The notes: generated by a model not told the origin, from the letters alone. A stretch of 64,000 bases of DNA from M3007 sp033764075 (GCA_033764075.1 JANRJH010000013.1:160992-224991), one strand, 5' to 3'. Shown: positions 8,248-17,894, counted from the stretch's first letter. Numbers and translations are program-made.

Positions 8248-8264
8248 GTTTAATATAGTTTAAC
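8248..8264. repeat. paired GTTTAA repeats between cys operon and Rrf2 gene
   Basis: GTTTAATATAGTTTAAC contains two GTTTAA copies exactly 10 bases apart, that is on one face of the helix, in the middle of the divergent intergenic region. The position suits an operator for the adjacent Rrf2 protein, but this is inference only. Confidence 0.35.
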
Positions 8265-8298
8265 AAGTTTGGGAACCCGATTCTTCTTCAAAATGGTG

Positions 8299-8306
8299 TA
8301 TTTTTG
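8299..8306 (+). promoter_or_regulatory. candidate -7 element of the Rrf2 regulator gene
   Basis: TATTTTTG lies 65 bases before the chosen start at 8371. The only nearby upstream TTTG (8268-8271) is 27 bases away, longer than usual. Confidence 0.33.
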
Positions 8307-8370
8307 CATTTCCGACAGTGGTCAAACGCACCAGAACAATGGTCGACCGGGCCCTCAAAATGCGGACGCT

Positions 8371-8811
8371 ATGATTTCGAAACGCTGTAAATACGCCATA
8401 AAAGCCATCCTGTACATCGCTCGTCACCAATACCGAGAGCGCCCCATCTTTTCAACAGAGATTGCGACGGAAGAGCACATACCGCAGAAATTTCTGGAAA
8501 GCATCCTGCGCGACCTGCGCAACCACAGCATCCTCATCAGTAAGCGTGGCCGGAACGGCGGGTATCAGTTGCACCGCGATCCGGGCGATATCAACCTAAT
8601 TGAGATCATTCGGATAATGGACGGTCCGATAGCGCTCCAGCCATGCGTTTCATTAAAATACTACGCACCCTGCGAGGAGTGTATTTCGGAAAAGGACTGT
8701 GTGATCAGACAGGTTTTTATACAGGTGCGTGACGCTACGCTTGACATTTTCCATAAGGCCACGGTGGCCAGGCTGACGGAAGAGGGCGATGCCGGGCTGC
8801 GTTCAAAATGA
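8371..8811 (+). CDS. Rrf2 family transcriptional regulator with Cys cluster
   Basis: A 146-residue winged-helix regulator of the Rrf2 family (IscR, CymR, NsrR). It starts ISKRCKYAIKAILYIA, has IPQKFLESILRDLRNHSILISKRGRNGGYQL (recognition helix and wing) and a dimerisation helix at the end. Four cysteines, C92, C101, C104 and C110, form a C-x8-C-x2-C-x5-C cluster in the region where IscR-type proteins bind Fe-S. It is divergent from the sulfate assimilation genes, so control of those genes is the simplest guess, comparable to CymR in Firmicutes. ATG 8371 was chosen at the start of family similarity; the frame runs open to 8269 without similarity. Confidence 0.87.
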   Translation: MISKRCKYAIKAILYIARHQYRERPIFSTEIATEEHIPQKFLESILRDLRNHSILISKRGRNGGYQLHRDPGDINLIEIIRIMDGPIALQPCVSLKYYAPCEECISEKDCVIRQVFIQVRDATLDIFHKATVARLTEEGDAGLRSK

Positions 8812-8889
8812 CGGCCAGGAGCATTCATTGCGCCCTTTCACATTTTCAACTGTCGGTTTTTTGGGTGTAGTTTAGTCCAACGCTTTGCC

Positions 8890-8897
8890 TACTTTTG
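8890..8897 (+). promoter_or_regulatory. candidate -7 element before carboxynorspermidine synthase
   Basis: TACTTTTG followed by CCG lies 50 bases before the ATG at 8947. The -33 side is weak. Confidence 0.35.
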
Positions 8898-8946
8898 CCG
8901 TCGCTGCACCGCAGATTGCAGCCTTTCCACTCCTCAATTCATCAAC

Positions 8947-10158
<1,212 letters not shown>

Positions 10159-10184
10159 CCCAATCTGCCAAACCCAAAATCATC

Positions 10185-10871
10185 ATGCGCATACTCCTGG
10201 TCGAAGACGAAAAATCCATACGCGACGCCTTAGAAATAAACCTAGAAATGGAAGGCTACGAGGTAGTATCGACCGACAACGGCAAAAAGGCGCTTGAACT
10301 GACCCAATCGCAACATTTTGACCTGTTGCTACTGGATGTCATGCTGCCCGATGTCGACGGCTTTACCATCACCGAGCAGGTGCGCCTCAGCAACATAGAG
10401 GTACCCATACTGATCCTGACCGCCAAGGACATGGCCCAGGACCGCATCACCGGCCTGAAAAAGGGGGCCGACGATTACATGACCAAACCTTTCAACCTGG
10501 AAGAGCTGCTGCTCCGGGTGCATAACCTGCTGCGCCGCAGCCGCCGCATGCAGGGTGAGGTCGCCGAGCTGTTCGATTTCGGCGGAAACAAGGTCAATTT
10601 CAGCACCTACGAAGCCCTGACATGGCGGGGAGAATCCATTTCCCTCACCAAAAAAGAGGCCCTGCTGCTCAAGCTGCTGGTCGAACGAAAAAACGAGGTG
10701 GTCAGTCGAAACCAGATCTTACAGGCCGTCTGGGGTTACGATGTGTTCCCCAGCACACGAACCATAGACAATTTTATCCTGGCATTCCGCAAATACTTTG
10801 AAAAAGACCCCAAGGTTCCCCAGTTTTTTCATTCCATTCGCGGCGTGGGATACAAGTTTTTAGCCCCCTGA
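10185..10871 (+). CDS. OmpR-family response regulator (orphan)
   Basis: A 228-residue two-domain regulator. The receiver domain has D8 in the acidic pocket, phospho-acceptor D51 in LLLDVMLPD, T79 and K101 in TKPF. A winged-helix Trans_reg_C domain follows, with LTKKEALLLKLLVERKNEVVSR and SIRGVGYKF. Downstream and upstream neighbours are metabolic and glycan genes and there is no histidine kinase gene beside it, so its kinase must be encoded elsewhere. It starts 26 bases after the carboxynorspermidine synthase gene and may share its transcript. Confidence 0.93.
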   Translation: MRILLVEDEKSIRDALEINLEMEGYEVVSTDNGKKALELTQSQHFDLLLLDVMLPDVDGFTITEQVRLSNIEVPILILTAKDMAQDRITGLKKGADDYMTKPFNLEELLLRVHNLLRRSRRMQGEVAELFDFGGNKVNFSTYEALTWRGESISLTKKEALLLKLLVERKNEVVSRNQILQAVWGYDVFPSTRTIDNFILAFRKYFEKDPKVPQFFHSIRGVGYKFLAP

Positions 10872-10902
10872 GGCTGGCCCCCGTCCCAACGCCCAAACGG
10901 AT

Positions 10903-11814
10903 ATGGAGTTCGGCAAAATACACGACATCGACCAGGTTGACTTCCGCCTGCCGCATGAGCCGGCACGAAATGCGGACTACTGGTCACGCCGGGGCCATGC
11001 GCCGGGGCCATCGCTGCGGATTTACATCGGCGCAACGGGTTACCACATGAAGCCCTGGGTGGGATCCTGGTACCCCGAAGGAACCAAACCCGCCGATTAC
11101 CTTTTTCAGTACGGCAAACAGTTCAACACCATTGAACACAACAGTACGCATTACCGGTTGCCGGATGCTGCTGCGGTAGCGCGCTGGCGCGAGGAGACCC
11201 AGCCAGACTTCCGGTTTTGCCCGAAGGTTTTGCAGTCCATCAGCCACGCCCCGGACCTGGGCGCTTCGAGCACCTTGATTGAATCCTTTGCCGACGCCTT
11301 AAGCGGTTTGGAGGAGAAATACGGATGCGCATTTTTACAGTTGCCGCCCTCCTTTTCGCCACACCAGTGGATCAGGCTTGAGCGCTTTCTGCTGCGTTGG
11401 CCCGCACAGCTTCCGCTGGCGGTGGAAGTACGCCATCCGGAATTCTTTCCCGAGTCGCCCCTGTTGTTTGACCTGTTGGAAAAACACGGTGTCGCTGCGG
11501 TCATCACCGACGTCGCCGGTCGACGCGATGTCTGCCACATGCACGTCACAGCACCCCGCACCCTGGTGCGCTTCGTGGGGAATGGCCTGCATGAAACGGA
11601 TTATTCCCGAATAGACGAATGGGGCGCCCGACTGGCCGCATGGAGCGCAAACGGCCTGCAGGAAATTTATTTCTTCACCCATGAACCGGATAACCTGCTG
11701 GCGCCGGAACTTGCAGCATATGCCGCAAAAACCTTCCGGCGTCACATGCCGCATGCCCACCTGCGCGGGCCTGAAAAGCGTGCACCCGATGGACTTCAAG
11801 GCCGTTTATTTTGA
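10903..11814 (+). CDS. DUF72 (YecE-like) protein
   Basis: A 303-residue protein of the DUF72 family, a TIM-barrel-like fold of unknown activity. Characteristic blocks are YIGATGYHMKPWVGSWYP, FNTIEHNSTHYRLP, FRFCPKVLQSISH, FLQLPPSFSP, LAVEVRHPEFF and, near the end, EIYFFTHEPDN. About 38 residues precede the domain; the ATG at 10903 is the first available start. The stop TGA at 11812-11814 overlaps the first codon of an alternative TTG start of the next gene. Confidence 0.85.
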   Translation: MEFGKIHDIDQVDFRLPHEPARNADYWSRRGHAPGPSLRIYIGATGYHMKPWVGSWYPEGTKPADYLFQYGKQFNTIEHNSTHYRLPDAAAVARWREETQPDFRFCPKVLQSISHAPDLGASSTLIESFADALSGLEEKYGCAFLQLPPSFSPHQWIRLERFLLRWPAQLPLAVEVRHPEFFPESPLLFDLLEKHGVAAVITDVAGRRDVCHMHVTAPRTLVRFVGNGLHETDYSRIDEWGARLAAWSANGLQEIYFFTHEPDNLLAPELAAYAAKTFRRHMPHAHLRGPEKRAPDGLQGRLF

Positions 11815-11831
11815 AAACCGATCGTGACATC

Positions 11832-13037
11832 ATGCCTGCCGTTGCGCTGGTTGCCAACATGACATGGAACATCTGGAATTACCGCAAACCGGTAATCAAG
11901 GCACTGCAGGATGCAGGGTATCAGGTGCTGGTGTTTGCGCCTGTTGACGATAGTTTGCCCAAATTGCTGCGGGAAACCGGCGTTACGTTCATTCCATTGG
12001 AAGAATTTCGCCGAAACTCAACCCGCCTGGGCGGCACCTTGCGCATGCTCTTGGAGTTTATCCAAATCTACCGGAAGTACAGGCCGGCCCTGGTCCTGCA
12101 TTTTGGCGTACAAGCCAATATTCTGGGCACCATGGCCGCAGCCGTTTGCAACATCTCCTCTATTTGCGTGGTCACCGGACTTGGTTATACCTACCTGCAT
12201 CGCAACTGGATCAACAGCATCGTCCATGTACTGTATCGATTCACCTTCCGACAGGCCGGCCGTGTGATTTTTGAGAATGAACAAGATCGGCATTTCATGG
12301 TGCAAACCCGAACGGTGCAACAGGACAAAACAGCGGTGGTCAGCGGGTGCGGGATCGAGGCCTCGGACTTTTTACCCATGCGCCGAAGGCGTTCAAACAA
12401 ACGACTGGTGTTTGCCTATTTTGGCAGGTTGTTGTACGATAAAGGTTTGCGCGAATTGTACGAGGCCGCCTGTATCGTTCGCCGACACTTTCCCAATACC
12501 GAATTCCGTTTTTTTGGCACCCTGGATAAAACCAATCCCGCCCATATCCGTCCGTCGGAACTGTTGTACTGGATAAAAAGCGGCGTCATTCGCTATATGG
12601 GTGTGGTGGAAGATGTGCGCCCTTACCTGGCAGAATCAGACGTGGTGGTGCTGCCGTCGTATCGCGAAGGACTGTCCCGCACTTTATTGGAAGCAATGGC
12701 CATGGCGCGCCCCATCCTGGTGACCGACGTGCCGGGGTGTCGTGAAACCGTTGTGCACACGCTCAACGGACTGGTGGTTCCACCGCGCAACGCGTCGGCG
12801 CTGGCAGAGGCCATGATGCATTTTTGTGCGATGACCGACCAGGAGCGCGACCAGATGGGTCTGGAAGGGCGACGGATCGCGTTGCGGGATTTTGCCGGGG
12901 CCGATGTCGGGGCCCAATACCTGCGTATTGTTGAATCTGCCCTAATCCACGTACCTTTACAGCCCTATGAAAAAAGCACTGATTACCGGAATAACAGGTC
13001 AGGACGGGGCCTATCTCGCCGAACTGTTGATTCATAA
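11832..13037 (+). CDS. Glycosyltransferase family 4
   Basis: A 401-residue GT-B glycosyltransferase. The N-terminal half shows VALVANMTWNIWNYRKPVI and the C-terminal nucleotide-sugar domain shows FAYFGRLLYDKGLRELYEA, DVVVLPSYREGLSRTLLEAMAMARPIL (the E-x7-E motif) and GLVVPPRNASALAEAM. It resembles PglA/WcaI-type enzymes that extend undecaprenyl-linked surface glycans. It sits directly before gmd and fcl, so a role in the same fucose-containing glycan is likely. The last 71 bases lie inside gmd in another frame; the tail encoded there (about 23 residues) has no family similarity. A TTG at 11811 is an alternative start. Confidence 0.85.
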   Translation: MPAVALVANMTWNIWNYRKPVIKALQDAGYQVLVFAPVDDSLPKLLRETGVTFIPLEEFRRNSTRLGGTLRMLLEFIQIYRKYRPALVLHFGVQANILGTMAAAVCNISSICVVTGLGYTYLHRNWINSIVHVLYRFTFRQAGRVIFENEQDRHFMVQTRTVQQDKTAVVSGCGIEASDFLPMRRRRSNKRLVFAYFGRLLYDKGLRELYEAACIVRRHFPNTEFRFFGTLDKTNPAHIRPSELLYWIKSGVIRYMGVVEDVRPYLAESDVVVLPSYREGLSRTLLEAMAMARPILVTDVPGCRETVVHTLNGLVVPPRNASALAEAMMHFCAMTDQERDQMGLEGRRIALRDFAGADVGAQYLRIVESALIHVPLQPYEKSTDYRNNRSGRGLSRRTVDS

Positions 13038-14079
13038 TGGGTATGAGGTTCATGGCATCAAACGCCGCTCTTCCCTGTTCAATACCGACCGCATCGACCA
13101 CCTGTATCAGGATCCGCATGTGGACAACCGCCGTTTGGTGCTGCACTATGGTGACTTGACGGATTCCACCAACCTCATCCGCATCGTACAGCAGGTTCAA
13201 CCCGATGAAATTTACAACCTCGGCGCGCAAAGCCACGTACAAGTGAGCTTCGAAACACCGGAATACACCGCCAACGCCGATGCCGTGGGGGCGCTGCGTT
13301 TGCTGGAGGCCATCCGTTTGCTCGGTTTGCAGGATAAAACGAAGTATTACCAGGCCTCCACTTCTGAACTGTACGGTCTGGTGCAAGAGGTGCCCCAAAC
13401 GGAAAAAACACCTTTTTACCCGCGTTCCCCATACGGCGTTGCCAAATTGTACGCCTATTGGATTACGGTCAACTACCGCGAGGCCTATGGCATTTTTGCC
13501 TGCAACGGTATTTTGTTCAACCACGAAAGCCCGCTGCGCGGCGAAACCTTTGTCACCCGAAAAATTACCCGGGCCGCCGCCCGCATCGCGCTGGGGTTGC
13601 AGGACAAACTCTGGCTGGGCAACCTGGATGCCCAACGTGATTGGGGCCATGCGCGCGATTACGTGGAGGGCATGTACCGCATGCTGCAACAACCTGAACC
13701 GGACGACTACGTGCTGGCGACCGGCGTAACCGTGTCCGTACGCGAATTCTGTCGTATGGCATTCGGAGAACTGGGCATTGAACTGGCTTTCTCCGGACAT
13801 GGGGCAGACGAAAAAGGGGTGGTCGCTGCCGTCCACGAGCCGGAATACAACTTTCGGGTCGGTCAGGAGGTTATCTGCGTAGACCCCCGGTATTTCCGCC
13901 CCGCAGAGGTCGACCTGCTGGTCGGCGACGCCTCCAAAGCCCGCGAAAAACTGGGCTGGACCCCCAGACACTCCCTGAAAGACCTGGTGCGGGACATGAT
14001 GCAAAGCGATCTGAAAATCTTCCACCGGGAACGTTTCCTGAAAGACGGCGGGTTTGAAGTGCTCGGACAACACGAATGA
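12967..14079 (+). CDS. gmd: GDP-mannose 4,6-dehydratase
   Basis: Gmd (370 aa) is an extended SDR that converts GDP-D-mannose to GDP-4-keto-6-deoxy-D-mannose. The NADP-binding motif GITGQDG is at 8-14 and the catalytic pair is Y156-x3-K160 in SPYGVAKLYAYW, with the active-site Thr/Ser-Glu in STSELYG. The N-terminal ALITGITGQDGAYLAELL and GIKRRSSLFNTDRIDHLY are near-invariant in the family. The start overlaps the upstream glycosyltransferase by 71 bases and the stop is 7 bases from fcl. Confidence 0.96.
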   Translation: MKKALITGITGQDGAYLAELLIHNGYEVHGIKRRSSLFNTDRIDHLYQDPHVDNRRLVLHYGDLTDSTNLIRIVQQVQPDEIYNLGAQSHVQVSFETPEYTANADAVGALRLLEAIRLLGLQDKTKYYQASTSELYGLVQEVPQTEKTPFYPRSPYGVAKLYAYWITVNYREAYGIFACNGILFNHESPLRGETFVTRKITRAAARIALGLQDKLWLGNLDAQRDWGHARDYVEGMYRMLQQPEPDDYVLATGVTVSVREFCRMAFGELGIELAFSGHGADEKGVVAAVHEPEYNFRVGQEVICVDPRYFRPAEVDLLVGDASKAREKLGWTPRHSLKDLVRDMMQSDLKIFHRERFLKDGGFEVLGQHE

Positions 14080-14086
14080 ACGATTG

Positions 14087-15013
14087 ATGGACAAAACAGC
14101 CAAAATTTACATCGCTGGTCACCGCGGAATGGTGGGCTCTGCCCTCTTGCGCCGGCTGCAGGCAGATGGTTATTCCCGATTCGTACTGGCCCCATCCGGT
14201 GAGCTTGACCTGCGACGGCAGACCGAAGTGGAGGAGTTCTTTCGCCGGGAAAAACCCGACTATGTCTTCCTGGCTGCCGCCAAGGTGGGCGGGATTCTCG
14301 CCAACGACACTTACCGCGCTGAATTTTTGTACGATAACCTGATGATCGAAGCCAACATCATCGAAGCCGCTTACCGAAACGGGGTCGAAAAACTGATGTT
14401 CCTCGGCTCCTCGTGCATCTATCCCAAGATGGCCCCACAGCCACTGCGCGAAGAATACCTGCTGACCGGTCTGCTGGAGCCCACCAACGAACCGTATGCC
14501 ATCGCCAAAATCGCCGGAATAAAGCTATGCGATGCCTACCGAAGCCAGTACGGCTGCCATTTTGTCTCCGTGATGCCCACCAACCTGTACGGCCCCAACG
14601 ACAACTATCATCCACAAAACAGCCACGTGCTGCCGGCCCTGATCCGGAAATTTCACGAAGCCAAACAAGAGGGGCAACCCTCTGTAACCCTTTGGGGAAC
14701 AGGCACCCCCCGACGGGAGTTTTTGCACGTAGACGACCTGGCAGACGCCTGTGTTTTCCTCATGCACCATTACGACGAACCCGGACTGGTCAATATCGGT
14801 ACCGGAGAGGACATCAGCATTCTGGAACTGGCCCAAATGGTCCAGCGCATTACCGGGTTTTCCGGACGGATTGAACACGACCTGAGCAAGCCGGACGGCA
14901 CCCCGCGCAAATTGATGGACGTCAGCAAATTGCACCAATTGGGCTGGAAAGCCAGGATTGCACTGGAAGACGGCATACAACGCGTGTATGCAGAAGTGAA
15001 ATCTTCATTATAA
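14087..15013 (+). CDS. fcl: GDP-L-fucose synthase
   Basis: A 308-residue SDR (WcaG/Fcl) that epimerises and reduces GDP-4-keto-6-deoxymannose to GDP-L-fucose. IAGHRGMVGSAL (NADP-binding), FLAAAKVGGI, FLGSSCIYPK and the catalytic EPYAIAKIAGIKLCDAY (Y137, K141) are diagnostic. ATG 14087 was chosen over the in-frame ATG 14054, which lies inside gmd. With gmd it completes GDP-fucose synthesis from GDP-mannose. Confidence 0.96.
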   Translation: MDKTAKIYIAGHRGMVGSALLRRLQADGYSRFVLAPSGELDLRRQTEVEEFFRREKPDYVFLAAAKVGGILANDTYRAEFLYDNLMIEANIIEAAYRNGVEKLMFLGSSCIYPKMAPQPLREEYLLTGLLEPTNEPYAIAKIAGIKLCDAYRSQYGCHFVSVMPTNLYGPNDNYHPQNSHVLPALIRKFHEAKQEGQPSVTLWGTGTPRREFLHVDDLADACVFLMHHYDEPGLVNIGTGEDISILELAQMVQRITGFSGRIEHDLSKPDGTPRKLMDVSKLHQLGWKARIALEDGIQRVYAEVKSSL

Positions 15014-15038
15014 ACAAAATATTTCCAAAAAGCCAATA

Positions 15039-15051
15039 TTTAGCGGCTAAA
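15039..15051. repeat. short perfect palindrome upstream of manC
   Basis: TTTAGCGGCTAAA is a perfect 6+1+6 inverted repeat in the fcl-manC gap, about 28 bases before the manC -7-like element. It could be an operator or simply chance; it is too short for a good terminator and has no T-run. Confidence 0.25.
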
Positions 15052-15078
15052 CGGCACAGGTTTCTAGACACGCAGCCT

Positions 15079-15086
15079 TAACTTTG
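15079..15086 (+). promoter_or_regulatory. candidate -7 element directly before manC
   Basis: TAACTTTG ends only 4 bases before the manC ATG, so a transcript from here would be leaderless. No -33 TTTG is seen. Confidence 0.3.
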
Positions 15087-15090
15087 ACCC

Positions 15091-16164
15091 ATGGAAAATA
15101 CTTACGTTGCCATCATGGCCGGCGGGGTCGGCAGCCGGTTCTGGCCGGGAAGCCGGGAAAACCGGCCAAAACAATTTCTGGATATGCTTGGCGTGGGCAA
15201 AAGCCTGCTCCGCCTGACATTCGAACGGTTTTTACCCCTGGTACCGGCCGAAAATATTCTGGTGGTCACCAACGCGATGTATAAAGACCTGGTCAAACAA
15301 CACCTGCCCGAGCTAAAAGACAGTCAGGTCCTTTGCGAACCCTCGCGCAACAATACAGCGCCTTGTATAGCCTACACAGCGTTCAAACTCGCCGACCTGA
15401 ACCCGGATGCCAATATGGTCATCACCCCGGCCGACCATATCGTCCTCAAACCCGACGTTTTTATCGAAAAAATCAAGGCGGCACTGGCTTTTGCATCCAG
15501 CCACGATGCCTTGGTTACCCTGGGTATTCAACCCTCGCGCCCGGACACCGGGTTCGGGTATATCCAGTTTGGAGAGATGGCCGACGAACACGTGCGCAAA
15601 GTGCTGCGGTTCACGGAAAAGCCCGATCTCCACACCGCACAGTCCTTTCTGGAATCCGGCGACTACCTCTGGAACGCGGGCATCTTCGTCTGGAATGTCG
15701 CCTCGGTGATCAAAGCCTTTGAGGTGCACACCCCCGAAATATCCAGGCTTTTCCAAAAAGGACAAACCTTCTATAATACGCCAAAAGAACAAGCTTTCAT
15801 CGACCGCGAATACCCCAATGCGCCAAACATATCCGTAGACTTTGCCATTATGGAAAAAGCCAATAACGTATATACCGTACCGGCTGATTTCGGATGGTCG
15901 GACCTGGGCACCTGGGCCAGCCTGCACGCCGAATGCCCGCACGATGAACATAACAATGTTCTGCAAGGCGAGGTTATGGCACTCAACTCTACCGGATGTA
16001 TGGTACGCGCCCCGGAAGGCAAACTGGTCGTTATCAAGGATATGCATGATTACATTCTGGTAGACGACAACGACGTACTCATTATAATACCAATACATAA
16101 AGAACAAGAAATCAAACAAATAACAACCATGGTGAAAGAGCGCTATCCGGGAAGATTCCTATAA
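15091..16164 (+). CDS. manC: Mannose-1-phosphate guanylyltransferase
   Basis: A 357-residue nucleotidyltransferase that makes GDP-mannose from GTP and mannose-1-phosphate. The signature GGVGSRFWPGSRENRPKQFL spans residues 11-30; LVTPADH-like VITPADHIV, LVTLGIQPSRPDTGFGYI, FTEKPD and GDYLWNAGIFVW follow in order. It lacks the C-terminal cupin isomerase (PMI) domain of bifunctional ManC. It supplies substrate to gmd and fcl immediately upstream. Confidence 0.94.
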   Translation: MENTYVAIMAGGVGSRFWPGSRENRPKQFLDMLGVGKSLLRLTFERFLPLVPAENILVVTNAMYKDLVKQHLPELKDSQVLCEPSRNNTAPCIAYTAFKLADLNPDANMVITPADHIVLKPDVFIEKIKAALAFASSHDALVTLGIQPSRPDTGFGYIQFGEMADEHVRKVLRFTEKPDLHTAQSFLESGDYLWNAGIFVWNVASVIKAFEVHTPEISRLFQKGQTFYNTPKEQAFIDREYPNAPNISVDFAIMEKANNVYTVPADFGWSDLGTWASLHAECPHDEHNNVLQGEVMALNSTGCMVRAPEGKLVVIKDMHDYILVDDNDVLIIIPIHKEQEIKQITTMVKERYPGRFL

Positions 16165-16168
16165 GTAA

Positions 16169-16203
16169 TTTTTTTGCGCCAAAATTTTATTATTTTTTTG
16201 CGC
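16169..16203 (+). repeat. direct repeat TTTTTTTGCGC upstream of DUF433 gene
   Basis: TTTTTTTGCGC occurs at 16169-16179 and again at 16193-16203, 24 bases apart, just after the manC stop. Each copy also looks like the TTTG end of a -7 or -33 element, so this may be a promoter duplication with unusual spacing. Confidence 0.35.
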
Positions 16204-16317
16204 AGCCAATTATTCTTTTCGTATTTTTCGGTCTCTAAATCGTCTAGCCTTTATTTAATCCGTCGAATTTGTATGTCCCGGCGTCTGTTAATCCATGAAA
16301 AACAATACACAGCCCGG

Positions 16318-16602
16318 ATGAAGTCTTTTAACGCCGTTACCGTCCACCCCGAGATCCAAGATGGCGAACCCGTTTTCAGCGGAACCAGAGTCCGTGTCGA
16401 AACATTCTACGATTTTATGCGTATCGGATGCAGTGTCAGCGAATTTCTGCACGAGTTTCCGTCCATTACGCGTGATCAGGCCATGGAAGTGTACCAATTC
16501 GTACACAAGGATTACACTGTGGAACAAATAAAACATATTGCTTACGGCGACGATCCGACCCGTGTCGGCGTTCCGGGACGTGGTCAGGCATCTTCGCGCT
16601 GA
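16318..16602 (+). CDS. DUF433 domain protein
   Basis: A 94-residue protein with the DUF433 pattern VHPEIQDGEPVFSGTRVRVETFYDFMRIGCSVSEFLHEFPSITRDQAMEVYQF, a small winged-helix fold related to VapB-like antitoxins. DUF433 genes are often paired with a DUF5615 PIN-like toxin, but no such gene follows; the next gene is convergent and overlaps by 19 bases. ATG 16318 places the domain near the N-terminus; ATG 16273 is an equally possible start and adds 15 residues. An antitoxin role is inference only. Confidence 0.72.
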   Translation: MKSFNAVTVHPEIQDGEPVFSGTRVRVETFYDFMRIGCSVSEFLHEFPSITRDQAMEVYQFVHKDYTVEQIKHIAYGDDPTRVGVPGRGQASSR

Positions 16603-17855
16603 CTTTTCTGCAGGTGGGATATTACCCGCAGATATGCCTGTCCGACGGCCTCTACGGCAAATGGTTCTGTCCTGAACAGGGTGCCGGAATGCGCCGCCCC
16701 TGTTAACCAGTCCAACAAGGTTTGCAAAGCATTCGGCATATCCGGGCTGAGCCGCAGCGTCCTGCCGTACGGCGCAACAAAATCCATAAAAGCATCCCCG
16801 GACAAATCCTGAATGTGTAAAATTGGCCGTTCTGCTGCAAGGTAACTCACGGCCTTGCTGGGCAACAAAAAAGGATTTTTGTTCCCCACGTTCACTAATA
16901 CGTCCATTTCCGACATTTTTCGCTGCGTTTCTTCCCGTGGTCTCAGGCCATGCACCTGCACCCAATGATATCGTTTGAAAAGGGAAAGGTAACCAGGTAA
17001 CGGTTCGCCGTAAATGTGCAAGGTAAAATCCAGGCCCCCCAGGTGGAAACGCCGGAACAACTCCAGCATGGCGTACGGTTCGCGTATCAACGGATAAAAG
17101 GCGCCAAAATAACCAAACCGGTAAGGGCTCTTTATGCCTTGTTGGAAAGGCATAACATCGTTTTCCGGAACCGGATGCAACAGCGGCGGCACAACCCAAA
17201 CCCGATCCAGGCCGTATTGCTGCACCAGCCAGGCTTTCAATTTTTCTCCGGTAACCACCACCCCGTCTGCCGCGCCCAACAGCCGCTGCTCCAGTCCCCG
17301 GGACCGCATGCCGTAAAGCACCGGATTGCTTATCTCCCAACCCGGGGCTGCAAAGGGATCGCCTACGTCGGCCAACCACGGAAGGCGGAATCGGGTCTGA
17401 AGGTCCAGGCCGACACGATGGGCCGTGATGGGCAGCGATACACTGACCACCACATCCACCGCTAGTGTTTGTACGATACGACTGGCTGCTGCAAACGCCG
17501 GCTTGCGCCAAAACAAGGCATCATCGGGGAAGCACAACTTTCGCCACCCCTGTTGGTATAGGAACGCAAGCCAACGCCACCACCATCCCGCCCCCTCCGG
17601 CGCCCGATTGTCCGGAATTCCCCTGGTCGGCAAGACCGGCGCCAGGGAAACCAACAGACCTTTCAAACTGTCGAAGCCAACCCGGCGCACTTCCACCCCG
17701 TGCAGGTTTTCCAGCAATGGCCGGCCATGCACACGGGCGGTAACCACCAGTACACGGTGCCCCGAAGCGGCCCAGTACTCGGCTATGGCCGTCCAGCGAT
17801 GGGCACGCGGATGGATATAGGGTGCATAAAATGGGGAAAGAATGAGGATGGTCAC
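16584..17855 (-). CDS. Glycosyltransferase (GT-B fold, family 4-like)
   Basis: A 423-residue protein with the N-terminal signature of GT-B enzymes acting on polysaccharides: ILILSPFYAPYIHPRAHRW, then GHRVLVVTAR. The C-terminal half has RFGYFGAFYPLIREPYAMLEL, FTLHIYGEPLPG and a weak catalytic region around NPFLLPSKAVSYLAAERPIL. The family's E-x7-E motif is replaced by PSKAVSYLAAERPIL, which is common in fucosyl/mannosaminyl-type members. It lies next to the GDP-fucose genes but on the opposite strand. Donor and acceptor are unknown. Confidence 0.75.
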   Translation of the reverse strand: MTILILSPFYAPYIHPRAHRWTAIAEYWAASGHRVLVVTARVHGRPLLENLHGVEVRRVGFDSLKGLLVSLAPVLPTRGIPDNRAPEGAGWWWRWLAFLYQQGWRKLCFPDDALFWRKPAFAAASRIVQTLAVDVVVSVSLPITAHRVGLDLQTRFRLPWLADVGDPFAAPGWEISNPVLYGMRSRGLEQRLLGAADGVVVTGEKLKAWLVQQYGLDRVWVVPPLLHPVPENDVMPFQQGIKSPYRFGYFGAFYPLIREPYAMLELFRRFHLGGLDFTLHIYGEPLPGYLSLFKRYHWVQVHGLRPREETQRKMSEMDVLVNVGNKNPFLLPSKAVSYLAAERPILHIQDLSGDAFMDFVAPYGRTLRLSPDMPNALQTLLDWLTGAAHSGTLFRTEPFAVEAVGQAYLRVISHLQKSQREDA

Positions 17856-17894
17856 GTTTGTTCTGCAGCCCTGGAAGGTGTCTTTGCCCGATGT

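Noticed and set aside
12763..14103. 446-codon minus-strand frame across gmd
   Set aside because: Antisense to gmd, which has complete catalytic motifs.
16288..17511. 407-codon minus-strand frame overlapping the glycosyltransferase in another frame
   Set aside because: Same-strand shadow, Gly/Arg-rich and without motifs; the 16584-17855 frame has clear GT-B features.
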